Shown here in pieces: positions 60,687 through 64,000 of a DNA stretch of 64,000 bases (positions are counted from its first letter, which is position 1; every line of letters begins with the position of its first letter). A program made the position numbers and the translations under genes. Where the stretch lies: the NCBI RefSeq assembly GCF_014235875.1, contig NZ_JACJUK010000005.1, positions 248,001 to 312,000 of the forward strand, in the 5' to 3' direction. The notes beneath the pieces are model-generated. The model did no database searches. It was not told the DNA's origin and was given only the letters and a program-made list of their open reading frames with translations. Source of the stretch: Croceivirga lutea. Lineage in GTDB: Bacteria > Bacteroidota > Bacteroidia > Flavobacteriales > Flavobacteriaceae.

Positions 60687-63374
60687 CTAGAAAACAAATC
60701 GATAAGTTGCTTTTACAAGAAAGATGTTTTGAGGCTTTTGGCCAAAAATATTATCGTTTAAACTGGTAAACAAACCGGCTGTTGGGTCGGCAGATTGCGA
60801 CACATCTTGTGACCAAACCAAGAATATTTCAGAGCCCGGAATATATTCCCAGCGAACCACAAGATTTGACCTAAACTGCACAAAATTAAAATCTGGATTC
60901 CCAAAAGTAAAATCCACATTACCATCTAAATTTTCGTCTACTGAATACGTACCATCTGTTAAATTGATTTGATTGCCCTCATAGGATTCAAAACGATTTT
61001 CAAATTGTTTAGCAACAGGATCAGTGATACTTTTAAAATTAGCGTATCGTCCTCTAGAAATAAATGGTTGTCCCCAATACTGTACAGTAAGATTAGGATT
61101 TATGGTATAGTTTAAACGAAAAGACATGCTTAATGTGCGTTGTTCAATTTCACCATTTAAATACACTGGATTACCGTCGACCAGTAAATTATCAACGAAT
61201 TGAAGCTTATCATTATTAGTATTATAAGAAGGATAAGCAGAAATACGAAGCTCGTTAAATGGCTGATACGTAAAACCAGCTTCAATGTAATAGGTTCTTA
61301 TAGAATTATCTATAGCCTTTCTACCATTATGAAAAACATTAAAGCGAATCTTTTTTCTATTATCTGTATTAATACCATTCCAGAAACTAATCCATGGAGA
61401 ACTTCGTAATCTTGGTCCACCTCTTAAAGCAAAATTTGAGTATTGTATTGGGGCATAATTAAACCCAAAGTTGGTAAACCAGTTATTTTTCCAATTCTGC
61501 CAACTGTTTGTATTCAATTGTAAGTAATTATGATTTCCACCAAAATCCCATGCAGACCAATGGTTATAATTTATACCAATTCTTCTAAAAGTACTATCGG
61601 GCTTTAAAGTTCTATACCCAGCCCAGGTATAATGTCTTATATCATCTGACTGTCTTTGAAAACCAATATCATTTAACTCCAATTCTGGCGAACGCCATGT
61701 ACCACCAGATTCAAACATAAAGTGACCATCACCTACTTTTCCAATTTGAAGGTTACCACCTGTACCTGTCATGGAAGTTCTATTTGGGTCAACCTCTAAA
61801 TAATCTGCACCTTCTCTTTGAAACAAATGGGTTATAGATTCTTGTGTACGCTGTATGGCCTCTTCTGAGCCTTTTACATGGCTCCAATTAATATTACCAC
61901 CAACGTACCAATCTCTATTATTCCATTGGTGTTTAAAATCGAACCCACCAGAGTATGCTGAACGATGTAAAAAACTTAATTGCTCAGTTAAAGCGTCACG
62001 ATTCACCGCAGTAACCATACCCCCAATATAGGAATTACGGTCATTAAAATCTTTTTGCAAACGACCAACAAAATAATTGGTAAGCGGCTCTACTTGTTCA
62101 CTACGTTCATTACCCTGATTATCCCTAATATCAGCAAATCTTCTTGCGGTAACACTTTCTAATACACCAATAGCCCAACCATTTTTGGTTTTACCACTAA
62201 ACTTGGCAGCACCTATAATTGGGGTGTTTTCTGGTTGATTAACAAATTCGTTATCAGCAACAGAAGGAAAACCGCTAGGATTTCGCCCTATTCTACGCGA
62301 GTAAAAAATATTATCAGACCCAAAGGTATTTCCTGCTTCAGATTGGGACAAAGTAAAATCAAAAATGTTTTTATTTTCAACAAAAAACGGTCGCTGCTCT
62401 CTAAAAAATATTTGAAATCCATCTAGGGCAATGGCTGACGGGTCAGCCTCAACTTGGCCAAAATCAGGATTAACCGTTAAATCTAGAGTTAAATCATTTG
62501 TAATTCCAATTTTTGCATCTAAGCCTACTGTAATATCAGTATCATTTCCATCCCTAAACGGATTACCATCTTCGGCCTCGTAGGTAACACCTTTAGCCAC
62601 CGTATAGGGTTGAATTTCTAACTGTTTTTGAGGTTCAATATTTTTTAAACCATGAAGTTCACCAAACTCACTTACCCAACCAGGTTGATCTACCGGTTTA
62701 CGTTGCCATAAAGAACGTTCTTCTTCTCTAAAAAATCTTCGTGTAGATTGTAAACCCCACACTTGTTCTTCGGCATCTCCAAATTTTAATTGTGAAAGGG
62801 GTATTCTAAGTTCAGCTGTCCAACCTTTATCATCAAGATTGGTTTTGGTATACCAAATGGGATTCCAACTAGAATCCCAATTATTACCATTATCAGAAAC
62901 AAATTCATCACCCTTTACCCCAGCTGCTGTTACCGTAAAAGAGAAAGCTGTTCGTTTATCAAAATAGCTATCAATATTAAATTCAACCCAATCACCATCA
63001 AAACCATCTCTACGAGATAATCTACGAACAATTTTATCTGGTTCCGTATCAAAACATCGTACACCTATATATAAGTTCTTATCATCATACACAATTTTAA
63101 ATCTGGTTTGATGCGTAGGTGGTGTATTTTCGTCTGGTTGATTTTCAATATAATCACCAGCCCATTCTACAAGATTCCAAGCTGGGTCATCTAACTTACC
63201 GTCTATAATGGGTATAATATCATCAATAGGGTTAGTCACATAAATTTTTTTAGTGACTTCTTCCTCAATATTTTCTTCTGTTGTTGTAATATGTTTTGGT
63301 TCCACACTATCTTGTGCAAAACTTAAATAAGAAAAGAGAAGTATAAATAGAAAGTTTGGCAGTGTTTTAAACAT
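60687..63374 (-). CDS. DUF5916 outer-membrane-type protein with N-terminal CBM9-like domain
   Basis: The 895-residue protein has a signal peptide (LPNFLFILLFSYLSFAQ), then a CBM9-like beta-sandwich (about 40-230; PIIDGKLDDPAWNLVEWAGDY, YIGVRCFDTEPDKI, GWTAELRIPLSQLKFGD). The long remainder is of the DUF5916 type, rich in aromatic strands (PFFVENKNIFDFTLSQSE, YSRRIGRNPSGFP, RFNVFHNGRK) and ending in KATYRFVF, which looks like a barrel. Such proteins are common in Bacteroidota and have no proven function. The carbohydrate-binding label is by fold only. It has no linked polysaccharide-utilisation genes. Confidence 0.8.
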   Translation of the reverse strand: MFKTLPNFLFILLFSYLSFAQDSVEPKHITTTEENIEEEVTKKIYVTNPIDDIIPIIDGKLDDPAWNLVEWAGDYIENQPDENTPPTHQTRFKIVYDDKNLYIGVRCFDTEPDKIVRRLSRRDGFDGDWVEFNIDSYFDKRTAFSFTVTAAGVKGDEFVSDNGNNWDSSWNPIWYTKTNLDDKGWTAELRIPLSQLKFGDAEEQVWGLQSTRRFFREEERSLWQRKPVDQPGWVSEFGELHGLKNIEPQKQLEIQPYTVAKGVTYEAEDGNPFRDGNDTDITVGLDAKIGITNDLTLDLTVNPDFGQVEADPSAIALDGFQIFFREQRPFFVENKNIFDFTLSQSEAGNTFGSDNIFYSRRIGRNPSGFPSVADNEFVNQPENTPIIGAAKFSGKTKNGWAIGVLESVTARRFADIRDNQGNERSEQVEPLTNYFVGRLQKDFNDRNSYIGGMVTAVNRDALTEQLSFLHRSAYSGGFDFKHQWNNRDWYVGGNINWSHVKGSEEAIQRTQESITHLFQREGADYLEVDPNRTSMTGTGGNLQIGKVGDGHFMFESGGTWRSPELELNDIGFQRQSDDIRHYTWAGYRTLKPDSTFRRIGINYNHWSAWDFGGNHNYLQLNTNSWQNWKNNWFTNFGFNYAPIQYSNFALRGGPRLRSSPWISFWNGINTDNRKKIRFNVFHNGRKAIDNSIRTYYIEAGFTYQPFNELRISAYPSYNTNNDKLQFVDNLLVDGNPVYLNGEIEQRTLSMSFRLNYTINPNLTVQYWGQPFISRGRYANFKSITDPVAKQFENRFESYEGNQINLTDGTYSVDENLDGNVDFTFGNPDFNFVQFRSNLVVRWEYIPGSEIFLVWSQDVSQSADPTAGLFTSLNDNIFGQKPQNIFLVKATYRFVF

Positions 63375-63545
63375 TACTGTTCGTTTTTTGATTGATTGTT
63401 AATTGATGAGTTGTTTGAAAGACGATAGTTAATTTTAATAGTTACAGTTTAGTAGATCAAAGCCATCTTTTTAACAATACATTAACAGTAATACCTAGTT
63501 GCAGAAAATCAATTTAAATCGAATTAAAAATAAAATAAACAACCA

Positions 63546-63576
63546 TTTGTAATTCAATTGAATAATTGTACATTTG
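63546..63576 (+). promoter_or_regulatory. Consensus Bacteroidota promoter of rplM
   Basis: TTTG (63546-63549), exactly 19 bases, then TACATTTG (63569-63576). Both elements match TTTG-N19-TAnnTTTG perfectly. The start is predicted near 63582, giving a leader of about 40 bases. Confidence 0.85.
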
Positions 63577-63584
63577 CACCCCGT

Positions 63585-63601
63585 TTGTCGAAAGCGGACA
63601 A
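63585..63601 (+). promoter_or_regulatory. Leader hairpin before rplM
   Basis: TTGTC and GACAA are exact inverted repeats around a seven-base loop (GAAAGCG). They lie at the 5' end of the predicted transcript, about 20 bases before the GTG start. Ribosomal protein leaders often regulate their operon, but the stem is short. Confidence 0.4.
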
Positions 63602-63622
63602 TTTTCTATAATCATTTAGGAC

Positions 63623-64000
63623 GTGGATACATTAAGTTATAAAACAATTTCTGCCAGCAAAGCAACCGTTAATAAAGAATGGTTATTGGTAGATGCAGAA
63701 GGACAGACCTTAGGAAGATTGGCATCTAAAGTTGCCAAGTTGTTGAGAGGAAAACACAAAACCAACTATACACCGCATGTTGATTGTGGTGATAATGTTG
63801 TTGTAATTAATGCCGAAAAGGTTACGTTGACAGGTAACAAATGGAATTCAAAAGAATACCAACGTTATACTGGTTACCCAGGTGGTCAAAGAATTGTTTC
63901 TGCAACAGATATGCTAGCAAAGCATCCTGAGCGTCTTGTAGAAAAGTCAGTAAAAGGTATGTTACCTAAAAACAAATTAGGTGCTGACCTCTTTAGAAAT
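63623..64000 (+). CDS. rplM: 50S ribosomal protein L13 (truncated by window end)
   Basis: This gene begins with GTG (VDTLSYKTISASKATVNKEW with Met at position 1) and is open to the window end, giving 126 residues out of about 151. Family motifs are WLLVDAEGQTLGRLASKVAKLLRGKHK, DCGDNVVVINAEKVTLTGNKW, YTGYPGG and KGMLPKNKLG. L13 binds 23S rRNA in the large subunit. In most bacteria rpsI follows, which is beyond this window. The promoter and leader are the clearest of the window. Confidence 0.97.
   Translation, partial: MDTLSYKTISASKATVNKEWLLVDAEGQTLGRLASKVAKLLRGKHKTNYTPHVDCGDNVVVINAEKVTLTGNKWNSKEYQRYTGYPGGQRIVSATDMLAKHPERLVEKSVKGMLPKNKLGADLFRN

Noticed and set aside
60687-63374. DUF5916/CBM9-like protein as part of a polysaccharide utilisation locus
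   Set aside because: No SusC/SusD, glycoside hydrolase or sulfatase genes are adjacent. The CBM9 label is by fold only.

Overview
The window is a low-GC chromosomal segment of a member of the Bacteroidota, most probably a marine Flavobacteriaceae. The evidence is SprA (the type IX secretion translocon), an alternative complex III operon, DUF4249/TonB-receptor and GIN-domain proteins, a flavobacterial-type TonB with an acidic linker, and promoters of the Bacteroidota type (TTTG-N19/20-TAnnTTTG) in place of E. coli-type promoters. I see no insertion sequence, prophage, CRISPR array or rRNA. The only RNA gene I recognise is tRNA-Gln(UUG). The region is mostly core genome.

Layout. 1-11357 (minus strand): maeB, ruvA, sprA, gcvH, a VanZ-like gene and a truncated tonB. 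11475-17823 (minus): an SLC45-like MFS transporter with a sucrose phosphorylase, then queG, a cytochrome P450 and ruvB. 17875-20136 (plus): a large acyl-CoA oxidase/dehydrogenase, convergent with a GIN-domain protein. 21084-32936 (minus): a terminal respiratory operon, actA-actB-actC-actD-actE-actF-coxB-coxA, with a good promoter upstream and a clear terminator downstream. 33111-33539 (plus): a SPOR-like secreted protein. 33558-38077 (minus): rimP-nusA-infB, preceded by a leader hairpin and by tRNA-Gln.

38466-41798 (plus): a DUF2723 (TMEM260-like) membrane protein. 41804-44440 (minus): a cysteine-free thioredoxin-fold protein, a membrane metallophosphoesterase and cutC. 44538-48458 (plus): a glycosylasparaginase-type hydrolase and polA. 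48509-52787 (minus): a DUF4382-like protein, then a TonB-dependent receptor overlapping a DUF4249 lipoprotein gene. 52934-53917 (plus): an esterase lipoprotein. 53921-60144: a MarR regulator diverging from a five-gene tyrosine/homogentisate catabolic operon (hpd, hmgA, fahA, a flavin reductase, an aminotransferase). 60147-63374 (minus): a small lipoprotein and a DUF5916/CBM9-like protein. 63623-end (plus): the beginning of rplM, behind a textbook promoter.

How the genes work together. The act-cox operon encodes a quinol:cytochrome c oxidoreductase and the core subunits of an aa3-type oxidase, so it is the end of the aerobic respiratory chain. The hpd operon turns 4-hydroxyphenylpyruvate into fumarate and acetoacetate, although no maleylacetoacetate isomerase is present, and it is probably controlled by the divergent MarR protein through a palindrome overlapping the -7 element. 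The MFS/phosphorylase pair imports and phosphorolyses sucrose or a related alpha-glucoside.

I found no clearly new multigene system. The best leads are regulatory (operators at hpd, leader hairpins at rimP and rplM, an intercistronic stem between hpd and hmgA) and protein-architectural (an HhH domain fused to ActC, a six-heme ActA, His-rich segments in ActF and CoxA, a redox-dead thioredoxin, and a flavin reductase of unknown role in the tyrosine operon). Several starts were reassigned from TTG to the first suitable ATG, and a few genes appear to use GTG or TTG.
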